Shown: piece by piece, positions 1 to 9,829 of the stretch
Layout: each line of letters opens with the position of its first letter
Position numbering within the stretch: the stretch's first letter is position 1
Assembly: GCA_937958815.1 (NCBI GenBank)
Contig: CALGMR010000012.1
Span: forward strand, 1 to 64,000
Source: an uncultured Rhizobiaceae group bacterium
GTDB taxonomy: Bacteria; Pseudomonadota; Alphaproteobacteria; Rhizobiales; Rhizobiaceae
Direction: 5' to 3'
Length of the DNA stretch: 64,000 nucleotides
Program-made: the position numbers and the translations under genes
Notes under the pieces: generated by a model
What the model saw: the letters and a program-made list of their open reading frames with translations, nothing else
Database searches by the model: none
What the model was told of the DNA's origin: nothing

Positions 1-3
1 CAA

Positions 4-28
4 AAACGGCTCCAAATTGGAGCCGTTT
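4..28 (-). terminator. Intrinsic terminator downstream of asd
   Basis: Ten-base inverted repeat AAACGGCTCC / GGAGCCGTTT with a five-base loop. Read on the minus strand the stem runs into TTTTT, which fits a Rho-independent terminator about 35 bases past the asd stop codon. It could also serve a plus-strand gene ending left of the window, though the plus-strand T-run is interrupted. Confidence 0.8.
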
Positions 29-61
29 CCATTTTCAAGACTATGTGGTGTCTTCGTAAAC

Positions 62-1093
62 CTAAGCCGCTTGACGATCAGCCAGCAATCCACGATTCAC
101 CAACAATTCTGCAATCTGCACCGTGTTAAGCGCTGCACCCTTGCGAAGGTTGTCAGACACAACCCAAAGGTTCAGGCCATAATCAACCGTTGAATCTTCG
201 CGAATGCGCGAAATGTAAGTCGCGTCTTCACCTGCTGCTTCATACGGTGTGACATAACCACCATCTTCGCGTTTATCGACTACGAGACAGCCGGGCGCTT
301 CGCGCAGAATATTGCGCGCTTCTTCCGCAGAAATTTCAGACTCAAATTCAAGGTTCACGGCTTCAGAGTGAGACACAAAAACAGGAACGCGAACCGCAGT
401 AGCGGTAACCTTGATTGCAGGGTCGAGCATTTTCTTGGTCTCAGCAGTGATTTTCCATTCTTCTTTGGTTTCACCAGAATCCATGAAAACATCAATGTGG
501 GGAATGCAGTTGAATGCAATACGCTTGGTGAACTTCTCCGGTTCAATCGGATCGGCCACAAAGACAGCGCGGCTTTGATTGAACAATTCTTCCATGGCTT
601 CTTTGCCCGCACCAGACACTGACTGGTATGTGGAAATCACAACACGCTTGATTTTTGCGCGTTCATGTAGGGGCTTTAGAGCCACCACCAATTGAGCGGT
701 TGAACAATTCGGATTGGCGATGATGTTCTTTTTGCGGAAACCTTCCACATCATCGGCGTTCACTTCAGGAACGATCAAAGGAACATCAGGATCGTAGCGG
801 AAGGCCGAAGAATTATCGATTACCACGCAACCCATAGTCCCAATTTTTGGAGCCCATTCTTGCGACAAAGAACCACCAGCAGACATGATCGCAATATCAG
901 ATTTATTGAAATCATGGGTGTCGAGTGATTTTACCTTCAGCACTTTATCGCCAAAAGACACTTCCGTGCCTTGGCTGCGACGAGAGGCCAAAGCCACAAC
1001 TTCATCCGCTGGAAATCCACGCTCTGCCAGAATGGACAGCACTTCGCGTCCAACATTGCCAGTGGCGCCTACAACTGCAATTCTATAACCCAT
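62..1093 (-). CDS. asd: Aspartate-semialdehyde dehydrogenase
   Basis: This 343-residue protein is NADPH-dependent aspartate-semialdehyde dehydrogenase. It reduces aspartyl phosphate to the semialdehyde on the way to lysine/diaminopimelate, threonine and methionine. The N-terminal Rossmann motif GATGNVGREV lies at about residues 9-18, and the catalytic cysteine is in NPNCSTAQ near residue 130. Length is normal for the family. I placed the start at the ATG encoding MGYRIA rather than 14 codons upstream, because AGGAG sits about eight bases before this ATG and the extra residues look unrelated. It is a single-gene unit with its own terminator. Cytoplasmic. Confidence 0.97.
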   Translation of the reverse strand: MGYRIAVVGATGNVGREVLSILAERGFPADEVVALASRRSQGTEVSFGDKVLKVKSLDTHDFNKSDIAIMSAGGSLSQEWAPKIGTMGCVVIDNSSAFRYDPDVPLIVPEVNADDVEGFRKKNIIANPNCSTAQLVVALKPLHERAKIKRVVISTYQSVSGAGKEAMEELFNQSRAVFVADPIEPEKFTKRIAFNCIPHIDVFMDSGETKEEWKITAETKKMLDPAIKVTATAVRVPVFVSHSEAVNLEFESEISAEEARNILREAPGCLVVDKREDGGYVTPYEAAGEDATYISRIREDSTVDYGLNLWVVSDNLRKGAALNTVQIAELLVNRGLLADRQAA

Positions 1094-1150
1094 GATGGTT
1101 TTTGCTCCTCTCTCCCGTTGTCTGAACAAGGGCACAATGAAGGCCCGCCA

Positions 1151-1167
1151 CTCTCCCCCGGGGAGAG
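1151..1167. repeat. Short GC-rich palindrome upstream of asd
   Basis: CTCTCCCC-C-GGGGAGAG is a perfect palindrome in the divergent gap between asd and the small secreted gene at 1250. It lies about 60 bases upstream of the asd start and could be an operator, a leader hairpin or one copy of a dispersed repeat. I saw no second copy in the window. Confidence 0.4.
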
Positions 1168-1249
1168 TTCGGGAGGGAGCGGTTACAAGGTGGTCTTCGT
1201 TTTGTGTACCATTGTAAACATGCTCGGCGTTTTAACGGCAATTTGGAAA

Positions 1250-1714
1250 ATGTCAAATAGAGGTCTCTTCATCATCGCTTTCGCGTTGTTTTGTCTGGTG
1301 CAAAACCACGCACAATCAGCCCTTGCGCAATTGGCACGCGCACCATTGACGGCCAGTGAAATCAAAAAATTCATGTTTGGAACCACTATGAGCGGCGAAT
1401 ATGCCTCTGGCAAAACATGGGCAGAAACATTCAACCGCGACGGCACAAGCCAATATGTTGAAGATGGCAAAATCATCAATGGCAAAATGTCGCTGAACGG
1501 GCATTACTTATGTTTCACATACAATGCCGATCCATCTTTAAGTGGCGGATGCTTTGAAGTGTGGAAACGCGGCGCCAATTGTTTTGATTTTTATTCAGTA
1601 GGCTTGGATTCACCTTCTGCCAACATGGATCAAAGACGTTTTGGCCGCGGCTGGGATGCGCGCGCTTGGTATGCGAACCAACAATCCACCTGCCTCAGCG
1701 AAGAAATTTCTTAA
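1250..1714 (+). CDS. Small secreted protein, DUF995-like
   Basis: A 154-residue protein with a typical Sec signal peptide (MSNRGLFIIAF then a hydrophobic stretch ending near HAQSALAQ). The mature part has about four cysteines and an alternating aromatic/glycine pattern (FMFGTTMSGEYASGKTWAETF), as in small beta-rich periplasmic proteins. It resembles the DUF995 family of rhizobia, but I assign that from memory of the pattern only. The reading frame is open further upstream. I chose the ATG directly before the signal peptide, preceded by a weak TTTGGAAA; an ATG ten codons earlier (1220) is the alternative. Function unknown. It converges on the next gene. Confidence 0.7.
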   Translation: MSNRGLFIIAFALFCLVQNHAQSALAQLARAPLTASEIKKFMFGTTMSGEYASGKTWAETFNRDGTSQYVEDGKIINGKMSLNGHYLCFTYNADPSLSGGCFEVWKRGANCFDFYSVGLDSPSANMDQRRFGRGWDARAWYANQQSTCLSEEIS

Positions 1715-1728
1715 AGCTCAAACAATAA

Positions 1729-1756
1729 AAAGCCCCACTCTTTCGAGCAAGGCTTT
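1729..1756. terminator. Probable bidirectional terminator
   Basis: AAAGCC (1729-1734) pairs with GGCTTT (1751-1756), with an inner CTC/GAG stem. It lies between two convergent genes ending at 1714 and 1781. A-rich and T-rich flanks give a short U-run on either strand. Confidence 0.55.
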
Positions 1757-1780
1757 CTGGTTTGGGTTCAGTGTTGGCCT

Positions 1781-2107
1781 CTAGTAGCAAACACGCACTT
1801 TGCGGTAGACATAGCGACCTCGGTAAGAAGACCAACGGCGCTTCGTTTTCCAGAAGCAATCACGGTAGTGACGGCGACCGTAATATCCACCATGGCCAAT
1901 ATAGACACCAAAGTGTGGGCGGTGACGACGATAGCGACGGTGATGGATTTGCGTCGGCGCAACTTCGCTTTGAATTGCACTTTGCGTCAGCTGTGTCGGG
2001 GCCACCAAGCCTGCAGCTTGTGATGGAGCGGAAGCCATAAATGCTGCGCCAAGGGAGACTGTCAAAGCCGCTGCTGCGGTGATTGCTGTGTTAGACAAGA
2101 TATTCAT
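1781..2107 (-). CDS. Small secreted basic Tyr/Arg/His-rich protein
   Basis: A 108-residue protein with a clear signal peptide (MNILSNTAITAAAALTVSLG to about SQAAG). After a short linker the mature region is very rich in His, Arg, Tyr and Gly (HHRRYRRHRPHFGVYIGHGG), with two cysteines near the end. AGAGAGGA precedes the ATG at a good distance. Similar short GYR-rich secreted proteins are common in rhizobia and have no assigned role. The strong positive charge suggests binding to an anionic partner such as the cell surface or a metal oxyanion, but that is inference. A 248-base gap upstream has room for its own promoter. Confidence 0.7.
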   Translation of the reverse strand: MNILSNTAITAAAALTVSLGAAFMASAPSQAAGLVAPTQLTQSAIQSEVAPTQIHHRRYRRHRPHFGVYIGHGGYYGRRHYRDCFWKTKRRWSSYRGRYVYRKVRVCY

Positions 2108-2355
2108 TTTTCATTCCTCTCTCATTCGTGTGCCAATTACGGCGATTGTTGTGTTTAGGTTCTTTATTGATCGAAAGAGCGGGAGGTCTCTTCCGGTAAA
2201 CACACAATGACGGATTTGTGAGAGAAAGAATGTGCATTCTGGCACGCGGTGAAGTTTATATAATAATAACAGCTACTTATTAAATTTTGGGTCCAAAAAT
2301 TTGCCCAATAATCCATAAATCCACGATGATAATTGCTGGTAAATTTGTTTAGAAA

Positions 2356-3018
2356 CTAGCCGCGCGCGCCAAATATAGCGCTGCCCACACGAACATGGGT
2401 CGCACCAAATTCAATCGCAGTTTCAAAATCACCAGACATGCCCATGGACAATTTCTCTACGCCCGCTTTTTGAGCGAGTTTTCGAAGGAGTGCAAAATGA
2501 GGCCCGGGGTTTTCATCAAATGGCGGGATGCACATGAGGCCTTCAATTTCCAATCCGTGCTCATCTCGACAGCGATTAACGAAAGCAACGGCTTCTTTTG
2601 GTGGAATGCCAGCCTTCTGTTCTTCTTCACCCGTGTTGACCTGAACAAACAGTTTCAAAACTTTGTCTTGTTTCTTCATCGCCACAGAAAGTGCTTTGGC
2701 AATTTTCTCGCGGTCAACCGTGTGAATCACATCAAATAGTGATACAGCATCTTCCGCCTTGTTGGATTGCAACGGCCCAATAAGGTGAAGCTCCACATCT
2801 GGAAATTCTGATTTCAGGTCTGGCCACTTGCCCTGACTTTCCTGCACACGGTTTTCGCCGAACACGCGCTGCCCTGCTTCCAGTCCGGGGCGAATATCAT
2901 GAGCGTCAAACGTTTTTGATACAGCAATCAAATCGACATTTTCCGCAGCACCACTGCTTGATGACTTGACCTGATCAATCGCATCCAAAACATTTTTAAG
3001 ATTGTCTTTGATACTCAT
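2356..3018 (-). CDS. YggS/PLPBP family pyridoxal-phosphate homeostasis protein
   Basis: A 220-residue single-domain PLP-binding protein of the YggS (PLPBP/PROSC) family. The family keeps pyridoxal 5'-phosphate and amino/keto acid pools balanced and has no known catalysis. Family marks are the PLP lysine in LIAVSKTF (about residue 35), FGENRVQE, the [10 protein letters not shown] motif and the C-terminal [22 protein letters not shown] (quoted in parts: [21 protein letters not shown]). The frame is open 123 codons further upstream, but that extension overlaps the divergent leuS start and lacks family similarity. I therefore chose the ATG of MSIKDN, with GGGAAC upstream. Confidence 0.93.
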   Translation of the reverse strand: MSIKDNLKNVLDAIDQVKSSSSGAAENVDLIAVSKTFDAHDIRPGLEAGQRVFGENRVQESQGKWPDLKSEFPDVELHLIGPLQSNKAEDAVSLFDVIHTVDREKIAKALSVAMKKQDKVLKLFVQVNTGEEEQKAGIPPKEAVAFVNRCRDEHGLEIEGLMCIPPFDENPGPHFALLRKLAQKAGVEKLSMGMSGDFETAIEFGATHVRVGSAIFGARG

Positions 3019-3134
3019 GTGAAAGTTCCCGTTTACACGACTGTCAAGTTGCGGTTGACGTTCAGTTGCATTTCTGGTCACTAGGCTTAAAGCCCAGTGG
3101 CGGCAAATTCCCTTATTCAACGAAGTCTGAACCA

Positions 3135-5717
3135 ATGGCAAGCGAACGTTACAATCCAGGTCCCGTAGAAGCGAAATGGCAAAATCGCTGGAACGAAGCC
3201 AAACTGTTTGAAACAGCGGCCGAGCCTGAAAATGGCCGTGATACATATTACGTGCTGGAAATGTTTCCTTATCCATCTGGTCGCATCCATATGGGGCATG
3301 TGCGCAACTACGCAATGGGCGACGTAATTGCACGCTACAAACGCGCCAAAGGTTTTGAAGTTCTGCACCCAATGGGATTGGACGCATTTGGTATGCCTGC
3401 TGAAAATGCAGCCATGAAAAACAACACCCACCCGAAGGCCTGGACTTACGAAAACATCGCTTCCATGCGTGATCAATTGAAAGTTATGGGCCTATCCTTG
3501 GATTGGTCACGTGAATTCGCCACCTGTGATCCTGAATATTATGCTCAACAACAAAGCCTGTTCATCGACTTTTTGGAACACGGTTTGGTCTATCGCAAAA
3601 ACGCACGGGTGAATTGGGACCCTGTCGACATGACAGTATTGGCCAACGAGCAAGTGATCGATGGCCGCGGTTGGCGTTCAGATGCTTTGGTGGAACAACG
3701 CGACTTGACCCAATGGTTCTTTAAAATATCAGACCATTCAGAAGATTTGTTGGATTCTCTTGATGGTCTTGATGGTTGGCCTGACAAAGTGAAACTCATG
3801 CAAGCCAACTGGATTGGAAAATCTCGTGGTTTACAAATGGCTTTTGAATTGTCGGCTCCAAGCCATGGCCACACCGACATCGAAATTTACACGACCCGCC
3901 CGGACACATTGGCAGGAGCGAGCTTTATTGCTCTTGCTCCCGAGCATCCGTTGGCCGTTGCTTTGGCTGAAGACAACGCAGAACTTGCAGAGTTCAACAT
4001 TGATGTTCGTCGCTCCGGCACATCAGAAGAAGAACTGGAGAAAGCAGAGAAGCGTGGTTTCGACACCAGCTTGACTGTAAAGCATCCGCTTTATGCCGAT
4101 CAAACACTCCCTGTTTATGTGGCGAACTTTGTTTTGATGGGTTACGGCACTGGCGCTATTTTCGCGTGTCCTGCCCACGATCAGCGTGACTTGGATTTCG
4201 CACGAAAATACGCTTTGCCGGTTATTGATACATTCTTTGCTTTAGACGATGACACACCTGTGGCCAACGAAGCCTTTGTGCCGTTGAAAACGCAGAAGGT
4301 GCGCTTCGTCAATCAACCAGCTGGCATTGAAGAAGCCACTGGACAGGAAGCCGTTGACCAAACAATCGATTGGGCGGAAAAAAACGGTATCGGCAAAGCG
4401 CAAGTTCAGTTTCGTTTGCGCGATTGGGGTATTTCCCGTCAGCGGTATTGGGGATGCCCAATTCCTGTTGTTCATTGTGAAGATTGTGGTGTGGTTCCCG
4501 AGAAAAAAGAAAACCTGCCAATTGCGCTGCCAGAAGATGTGACGTTTGACGTACCTGGCAACCCCCTTGATCGTCACCCGACTTGGCGCGACACAAATTG
4601 CCCGTCGTGTGGCAAGCCTGCCAAACGTGAAACCGATACAATGGACACGTTTGTAGATTCATCTTGGTATTTTGCACGCTTTGCAGATCCGACAGCCAGT
4701 ACGCCCACAAACACTGGGGCGGCCAATAGGTGGTTGCCAGTAGATCAATATATTGGCGGCATTGAACACGCGATTTTGCATCTGCTCTATTCCCGCTTCT
4801 TTGCACGCGCCATGTCGATCACCGGTCATATGGACATCAAAGAACCGTTCAAGGGCCTGTTTACCCAAGGCATGGTTGTTCATGAAACATATGGCAACAA
4901 AGACATAGGTTGGTTCCAACCTGCTGAGTTGACCATCGAAGAAGGCGACAGTGGTCGCCGTGCGTTCAGACGGGACAACAAAGAAGAGGTTCCAATTGGC
5001 GGCATTGAAAAAATGTCAAAATCGAAACGCAACACTGTCGACCCGGATGAAATTATTGCTTCTTATGGCGCTGACACTGCCCGTTGGTTTGTCTTGTCAG
5101 ATTCACCACCAGACCGCGATGTGATCTGGACAGAAGCAGGGGTTGAAGGTGCCCATCGTTTTGTACAACGTCTTTGGCGCTTGGTTCAAACCACAGCAGA
5201 ACGTGCCGACCAATCTGGCGACAAAGACGCGGATTTGGAATTGTCAAAAATTGCTCACAAAACCTTATCCAATGTTGATGTGATGATCCCTGGCCTGCGC
5301 TACAATGCAGCAGTCGCTCAGATCTACACTTTGGTAAATGCTCTTGAGCAAGCCTCTCGCGGCTCAAATGTCAGCTCAAAGACACTGCACACAGCTGTCT
5401 CCATGACGATCCAAATGGTTGCACCCATGATGCCGCATTTGGCTGAAGAATGCTGGAGTGCATTGGGTCACCAAACAATGGTCAGCGCCTCACCTTGGCC
5501 AGAATTGGACGAGACACTTTTGGAAGAGAGATCCATAACCCTTCCAGTTCAAATCAACGGTAAAAAGCGTGGTGAAGTTGTCGTGCCAGCAGACATGGAC
5601 AAAGCGGGTGTTGAAACCTTTGTTCTAGAACAGGAGTTTGTGCAATCGGCACTTTCTGGTAAGAGTCCTAAGAAGTTGATTGTCGTCCCTGGAAGAATTG
5701 TAAATGTGGTCCTTTAG
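3135..5717 (+). CDS. leuS: Leucyl-tRNA synthetase
   Basis: An 860-residue class I aminoacyl-tRNA synthetase charging tRNA-Leu. The HIGH-type signature is HMGH at residues 52-55. The CP1 editing domain contains the T-rich stretch [11 protein letters not shown], and the KMSKS loop is at about 626-630. The C-terminal anticodon-binding and Leu-specific domains complete a full-length protein. The start is the ATG of [10 protein letters not shown]; 23 extra upstream codons are not family-like. The last 14 bases overlap lptE, and holA follows, a block common in alphaproteobacteria. Cytoplasmic. Confidence 0.98.
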   Translation: MASERYNPGPVEAKWQNRWNEAKLFETAAEPENGRDTYYVLEMFPYPSGRIHMGHVRNYAMGDVIARYKRAKGFEVLHPMGLDAFGMPAENAAMKNNTHPKAWTYENIASMRDQLKVMGLSLDWSREFATCDPEYYAQQQSLFIDFLEHGLVYRKNARVNWDPVDMTVLANEQVIDGRGWRSDALVEQRDLTQWFFKISDHSEDLLDSLDGLDGWPDKVKLMQANWIGKSRGLQMAFELSAPSHGHTDIEIYTTRPDTLAGASFIALAPEHPLAVALAEDNAELAEFNIDVRRSGTSEEELEKAEKRGFDTSLTVKHPLYADQTLPVYVANFVLMGYGTGAIFACPAHDQRDLDFARKYALPVIDTFFALDDDTPVANEAFVPLKTQKVRFVNQPAGIEEATGQEAVDQTIDWAEKNGIGKAQVQFRLRDWGISRQRYWGCPIPVVHCEDCGVVPEKKENLPIALPEDVTFDVPGNPLDRHPTWRDTNCPSCGKPAKRETDTMDTFVDSSWYFARFADPTASTPTNTGAANRWLPVDQYIGGIEHAILHLLYSRFFARAMSITGHMDIKEPFKGLFTQGMVVHETYGNKDIGWFQPAELTIEEGDSGRRAFRRDNKEEVPIGGIEKMSKSKRNTVDPDEIIASYGADTARWFVLSDSPPDRDVIWTEAGVEGAHRFVQRLWRLVQTTAERADQSGDKDADLELSKIAHKTLSNVDVMIPGLRYNAAVAQIYTLVNALEQASRGSNVSSKTLHTAVSMTIQMVAPMMPHLAEECWSALGHQTMVSASPWPELDETLLEERSITLPVQINGKKRGEVVVPADMDKAGVETFVLEQEFVQSALSGKSPKKLIVVPGRIVNVVL

Positions 5718-6237
5718 AACCTTTTCTATTCTCGCTGTATTTGGTGCAGTCTCTGTTGCCGGTTGTACGGTGGAGCCTTTGAATGCGGCCCGTTCGGATT
5801 CCCAGGTTGCGTCAGGCTCCGTGAGCAGTTCAACTCGGTCTATTTTGCAACAAACTGAAGTTGATGCCGTTACAACCAGAGATGCTCAACAAGTTCGGAA
5901 TCAATTGTTGTTTGCCATGAATGGCGGAACATTGGAGCCAGGTGGCCGTTATCGGGTTAAGTTGAATGTCGAAAGCAAGATTGTTCGCATCGCAATTGAA
6001 CAGAGCTCACTATCTCCAACAGCATCTCAGGTCATCATGAAAACCAACTATGCTTTGGTAGACAAGGTTCAAAATAAAACGGTTGCCCAAGGTGAGCGAC
6101 AGGTGGTGACACCGTTTAACAATACGCCACAAAGCTTCGCTACACAGCGAGCACAGCGAGAAGCCGTGAACAGAGCAGCAGCGCAAATGGCGCAACAACT
6201 GCGACTGGCCATCGGCCAGAACTTAACCAGCCTCTGA
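5704..6237 (+). CDS. lptE: LPS-assembly lipoprotein LptE
   Basis: A 177-residue outer-membrane lipoprotein that plugs the LptD barrel for lipopolysaccharide export. A type II signal with lipobox VAGC (Cys21) is visible. The remainder has the LptE pattern, with [10 protein letters not shown] and an alanine/glutamine-rich C-terminal helix ([12 protein letters not shown]). The family is poorly conserved in sequence; position between leuS and holA, as in many proteobacteria, is the main support. It overlaps leuS by 14 bases, implying translational coupling, and lies eight bases before holA. Confidence 0.88.
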   Translation: MWSFRTFSILAVFGAVSVAGCTVEPLNAARSDSQVASGSVSSSTRSILQQTEVDAVTTRDAQQVRNQLLFAMNGGTLEPGGRYRVKLNVESKIVRIAIEQSSLSPTASQVIMKTNYALVDKVQNKTVAQGERQVVTPFNNTPQSFATQRAQREAVNRAAAQMAQQLRLAIGQNLTSL

Positions 6238-6245
6238 TTGACCCA

Positions 6246-7283
6246 ATGGCGCAAGTTAAGGCCCACGAAGTCGATTCCTATTTAAAAAAACCCAACCCAT
6301 CCCACCGCGTCTTTCTCATCTATGGCCCGGACCGAGGATTGGTGGCTGAACGCGCAAAAAAATTGGCGTCTCAATGTGGCGTTGATTTAGATGATCCATT
6401 CTCAGCCGTTCAGTTGGATGCTGATGATGCCGCAGCTGATCCGTCTCGAATTGCAGATGAAGCTCACACCGTTTCCATGTTCGGCGGTTCGCGCGTGGTT
6501 TGGATAAAAGGCTCCACTCAAAAAAACCTCGCCAAAGCAATTGAGCCTGTGTTGGCCACCCCACCCAGTGACGCAATTGTCATTGTCGAAGGTGGAGACC
6601 TCAAGAAATCGGCACCATTACGAACCCGTATCGAAAAAGCCGGTTCCGGTTTGGCGCTTCCTTGCTATCAAGATGAAATTAGGGCGATCAACGGTGTGAT
6701 AGACGAAGAACTTGCCTTAAGTTCGTCCACCATGGTGCCCAACGCGCGCAAGCTGCTCATCAGTTTATTGGGTGCCGATCGTTTGGCATCACGTGGTGAA
6801 GTTCAAAAACTGTGTCTTTATGCCGGTAATAACGCAACAATAGATGAAGATATGGTCGAATTGATTGTCGGCGACGCATCTGCTCTGGCCGTCGATTCTG
6901 TGATTGACGCAGCTGCGACTGGCAATGTTGCCGACATGGAACACACATTAAAGCGTCTGTTTGCTCAGGGAACCGCCGTATTTCAAATCGTGAATTCTAT
7001 GCAACGGCATTTTCAAATGTTGCATCATGCACGTGTTAAAATAGAGGCTCAACGACAGCCTGCTTCTGCTGCCGTGGCTGCCATGCGCCCTCCCATCAAT
7101 TTCAAGCGCAAAGATTCCATCGTGCGCTCCTTGTCAATCTGGAACACATCAGCACTGGAAAGAATCTTGGAACGGTTGGATAAGGTGTTGCTGGACAGCC
7201 GAGCAAATGCCGCTCTCGCCGTGCCTTTGGTGGCCACTGCTTTGCTTGCAATATCTATCGAGGCAAATCGTAGCCGGCGTTAG
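6246..7283 (+). CDS. holA: DNA polymerase III subunit delta
   Basis: A 345-residue clamp-loader delta subunit, which opens the sliding clamp. It has the family start (MAQVKAHEVDSYLKKP) followed by RVFLIYGPDRGLVAERA, a degenerate P-loop-like region. The central part has GGSRVVWIKG and VEGGDLKKSAPLR, and a helical C-terminal collar domain follows. Length is normal. It is the third gene of leuS-lptE-holA and converges on parB with five bases between stop codons. A hairpin (TCGTAGC / GCTACGA, 7268-7294) spans the junction but lacks a U-run. Confidence 0.95.
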   Translation: MAQVKAHEVDSYLKKPNPSHRVFLIYGPDRGLVAERAKKLASQCGVDLDDPFSAVQLDADDAAADPSRIADEAHTVSMFGGSRVVWIKGSTQKNLAKAIEPVLATPPSDAIVIVEGGDLKKSAPLRTRIEKAGSGLALPCYQDEIRAINGVIDEELALSSSTMVPNARKLLISLLGADRLASRGEVQKLCLYAGNNATIDEDMVELIVGDASALAVDSVIDAAATGNVADMEHTLKRLFAQGTAVFQIVNSMQRHFQMLHHARVKIEAQRQPASAAVAAMRPPINFKRKDSIVRSLSIWNTSALERILERLDKVLLDSRANAALAVPLVATALLAISIEANRSRR

Positions 7284-7288
7284 GGCAG

Positions 7289-8194
7289 CTACGACAATCT
7301 GCGTTCCAACTCATCTAATTGTTCTAGGGTTTTGTATTCAAGAACCACTTTTCCTTTGCCGCTGGACTTGTGATTGATTGCAACCTTCATGCCCAAAACA
7401 TCGGCCAGTTTCTTCTCCAATGCACGTGTATCTGCATCTTTGTCGTTGGACGTGGTGCGAGGAGCTTTCTTGTTTGAATCATGATCATCCCAAGATCCAG
7501 CCAATTGTTCAGCCTGGCGCACAGATAAACCTTCTTTGACAATCTTCTCAGCAAGTTCGGCAGGGTTTTCCAATGTGATCAAGGCTCTCGCATGACCAGA
7601 TGACAATGCGCCCACAGACACCATACCACGCACGTTGTCTGGCAGTTTTAACAAACGCAGCGTATTGGCAACATGGCTTCTGCTTTTGCCAATCACTTTG
7701 CCTAAATCAGCCTGTCTGTAATTATGGTCATCAATCAATTGTTGATAGCCCAAAGCCTCTTCAACAGGGTTCAGATCTGCCCGCTGAACGTTTTCAATAA
7801 TCGCAAGCTCGAGGGCCTGTCTATCGTCCACATCGCGCACAATGATTGGAACCGTGTGTATGCCGGCACGCTGAGAAGCTCTCCAACGTCGCTCGCCTGC
7901 AATGATTTCCCATCTGTCTGTTTCGCCATGGGCGGGACGCACCAAAATTGGCTGCACGACCCCATGTTCAGAAATCGAGTTGCTGAGGTCTTCTAAATCG
8001 GAATCTGTGAAAACTCGTCTTGGGTTGTTGGGATTTGCCCGAATATTCTCGATCGGTACAACTCGGTCAGACGTTACCGTGGGCTGAACATCCTCGGCAG
8101 CTGCGGAAACTTTAGCAACAACTGGTTGGTCCATCTCTCCAATAAGAGCTGCGAGACCTCGGCCAAGCCTCTTTTTTGATTGATCATCCGCCAC
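7289..8194 (-). CDS. parB: Chromosome partitioning protein ParB
   Basis: ParB binds parS sites, spreads as a CTP-dependent clamp, and with ParA segregates the origin region. The 301-residue protein starts with the family peptide KKRLGRGLAALIGE. It carries the arginine-patch CTPase motif GERRWRASQRAG, a helix-turn-helix region (YRQADLGKVIGKSRSHVANT) and a C-terminal dimerisation domain. An in-frame GTG at 8203 overlaps AGGAG itself, so I chose the GTG at 8194, which stands eight bases after that AGGAG. It is the last gene of the minus-strand run and follows parA by 68 bases. Three parS-like sites lie 1.6-3.7 kb upstream. Confidence 0.97.
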   Translation of the reverse strand: MADDQSKKRLGRGLAALIGEMDQPVVAKVSAAAEDVQPTVTSDRVVPIENIRANPNNPRRVFTDSDLEDLSNSISEHGVVQPILVRPAHGETDRWEIIAGERRWRASQRAGIHTVPIIVRDVDDRQALELAIIENVQRADLNPVEEALGYQQLIDDHNYRQADLGKVIGKSRSHVANTLRLLKLPDNVRGMVSVGALSSGHARALITLENPAELAEKIVKEGLSVRQAEQLAGSWDDHDSNKKAPRTTSNDKDADTRALEKKLADVLGMKVAINHKSSGKGKVVLEYKTLEQLDELERRLS

Positions 8195-8262
8195 TTTGAG
8201 CACTCCTCATAAATTGAGTATCCGATCCCATTCAGAACCGAAGAAATTGAGTTAAGGGATTA

Positions 8263-9084
8263 TTAACCCTGTTTTTCGCCAGAAAATAAGTTTTTCTCTC
8301 GCTGGATAAGTTCAGATGCCAACCGCAAATAGGCTTGACTGCCCGCACAGTTCATATCATACAACAAAACGGGCTTTCCAAATGATGGTGCTTCGGAAAT
8401 TCGAACATTCCTTGGAATAATGGTGTCGTAAACCAAATCACCCAAAGTAGAGCGTGCATCATCGACCACTTGAGAAGCCAAATTGTTTCGTTTGTCGAAC
8501 ATCGTCATCACAATGCCCTGTATGGTGAGCTGATTGTTAATCGTGGCACGCACCTGCTCTATTGTGTTCAGCAATTGACTTAAGCCTTCAAGCGCAAAAA
8601 ACTCCGTTTGCAAAGGCACGAGAACGGAGTCGGAAGCTGCAAGAGCATTTAGAGTAAGAAGGTTTAGAGATGGCGGGCAATCGATCAGAATGTAGGTGAA
8701 GTCAGGAGTGCGGCCCAAATGCCCAGCGACTGCCTTTTTAAGACGGTAGATACGGTCAGCCTCATTTGAAATTTCCATTTCAACACCAAGTAAATCCATG
8801 GTGGAAGGCGCAATCGACAGCCGTGGGACGGCCGTGCTTTGAACAACAGTCTTGAGGTTTTGTTCAGCCAATATCAAATCATATGTCGACAATTCACGCT
8901 CGTCAGCCCCTATGCCTAGACCAGTGCTGGCATTGCCTTGGGGGTCGAGATCTACAAGCAGAACTTCTTCACCAATAGCCGCAAGAGCTGTAGCAAGGTT
9001 GATTGCCGTTGTGGTTTTACCCACACCACCCTTTTGGTTTGCCAAAGCGATAACGCGCGGCCGAATGTCATCATGAATGCTCAT
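8263..9084 (-). CDS. parA: Chromosome partitioning ATPase ParA
   Basis: A 273-residue Walker-type ATPase that moves ParB-parS complexes along the nucleoid. The deviant Walker A KGGVGKTT is at about residues 18-25, Walker A' is VDLDPQGNAST, and Walker B is YILIDCPPSLNLLT. There is no N-terminal DNA-binding extension, as expected for chromosomal ParA (Soj type). It lies between rsmG and parB in the standard order. A 100-base gap upstream could hold a promoter. Confidence 0.97.
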   Translation of the reverse strand: MSIHDDIRPRVIALANQKGGVGKTTTAINLATALAAIGEEVLLVDLDPQGNASTGLGIGADERELSTYDLILAEQNLKTVVQSTAVPRLSIAPSTMDLLGVEMEISNEADRIYRLKKAVAGHLGRTPDFTYILIDCPPSLNLLTLNALAASDSVLVPLQTEFFALEGLSQLLNTIEQVRATINNQLTIQGIVMTMFDKRNNLASQVVDDARSTLGDLVYDTIIPRNVRISEAPSFGKPVLLYDMNCAGSQAYLRLASELIQREKNLFSGEKQG

Positions 9085-9184
9085 GCGTGATGAAATGCCA
9101 TTTCGATTTGAGTTGACGTCTAACTACCAAAGTCTGCAAACAATTGAACGCAAATAATGACCATGGCGGGAAATAAATCTGATT

Positions 9185-9829
9185 TTATCGCTTCTCGACA
9201 TTTGATATTTGAAGCAAGACTGAATCACTCTCCAAATTACTCCGCGTAATGTGGCAGTCAAAATTCCAGTTCTTTCGCGCCATTTCAATTTCTTCCTTGT
9301 GCTCACGCCCCTTCGGGAAAAGTCCTAACGTATCTCCACACAGAAAGGGTTGAGAAAAACCAATCAATTTATCCAGGGATGCCAATGCGCGTGCTGAGAC
9401 AATATCTGGTTTTTCAAGGTCTTTAAGAACAGATTCGATGCGTTCATTGTGTACGATGACTTCAACACCTGCCTGTTTTAATCCTGTTTCCCGCACCACC
9501 GCACGCAAAAACGCACACTTCTTGCCAACACTTTCAACCATGTCCACGCGGCCACCGTCATGTTCGGCCAAAGCGATAGCAGCAACGAGGCCAGGGAAAC
9601 CAGCGCCAGAACCCAAATCGATCCAGTTTTTTGAACTGGTGTGTCGAACCACATACTGCAAGCTGTCTTCAATGTGACGCTTCCAAAGATCGGCAATTGT
9701 AGATGGTGCCACAAGGTTTATATGGCTTTGCCATTGTACCAATAGGTCGGCAAAAATTGTGAGTCTTTCATGTGTTTCACGTGAAACACTGTTGACAGCT
9801 TTTAGGGATGAGTCTGGAACTGAACCCAC
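9185..9829 (-). CDS. rsmG: 16S rRNA (guanine-N7) methyltransferase RsmG (GidB)
   Basis: A 214-residue SAM-dependent methyltransferase that modifies G527 of 16S rRNA. The SAM-binding motif WIDLGSGAGFPGL is at about residues 68-80, followed by family motifs VESVGKKCAFLR and ARALASLDKL. The start is a GTG that shares one base with the mnmG stop codon (TAGTG), indicating coupling. Codons 15-19 (V-S-R-E-T) are encoded by a perfect parS palindrome, so the gene also serves as a ParB loading site. Confidence 0.96.
   Translation of the reverse strand: MGSVPDSSLKAVNSVSRETHERLTIFADLLVQWQSHINLVAPSTIADLWKRHIEDSLQYVVRHTSSKNWIDLGSGAGFPGLVAAIALAEHDGGRVDMVESVGKKCAFLRAVVRETGLKQAGVEVIVHNERIESVLKDLEKPDIVSARALASLDKLIGFSQPFLCGDTLGLFPKGREHKEEIEMARKNWNFDCHITRSNLESDSVLLQISNVEKR
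9773..9788. promoter_or_regulatory. parS site 1 (inside rsmG)
   Basis: TGTTTCACGTGAAACA matches the canonical 16-base ParB-binding palindrome at every position. It lies in rsmG codons 14-19. The protein motif S-R-E-T is widely conserved in RsmG, which keeps the DNA site too. Confidence 0.93.
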
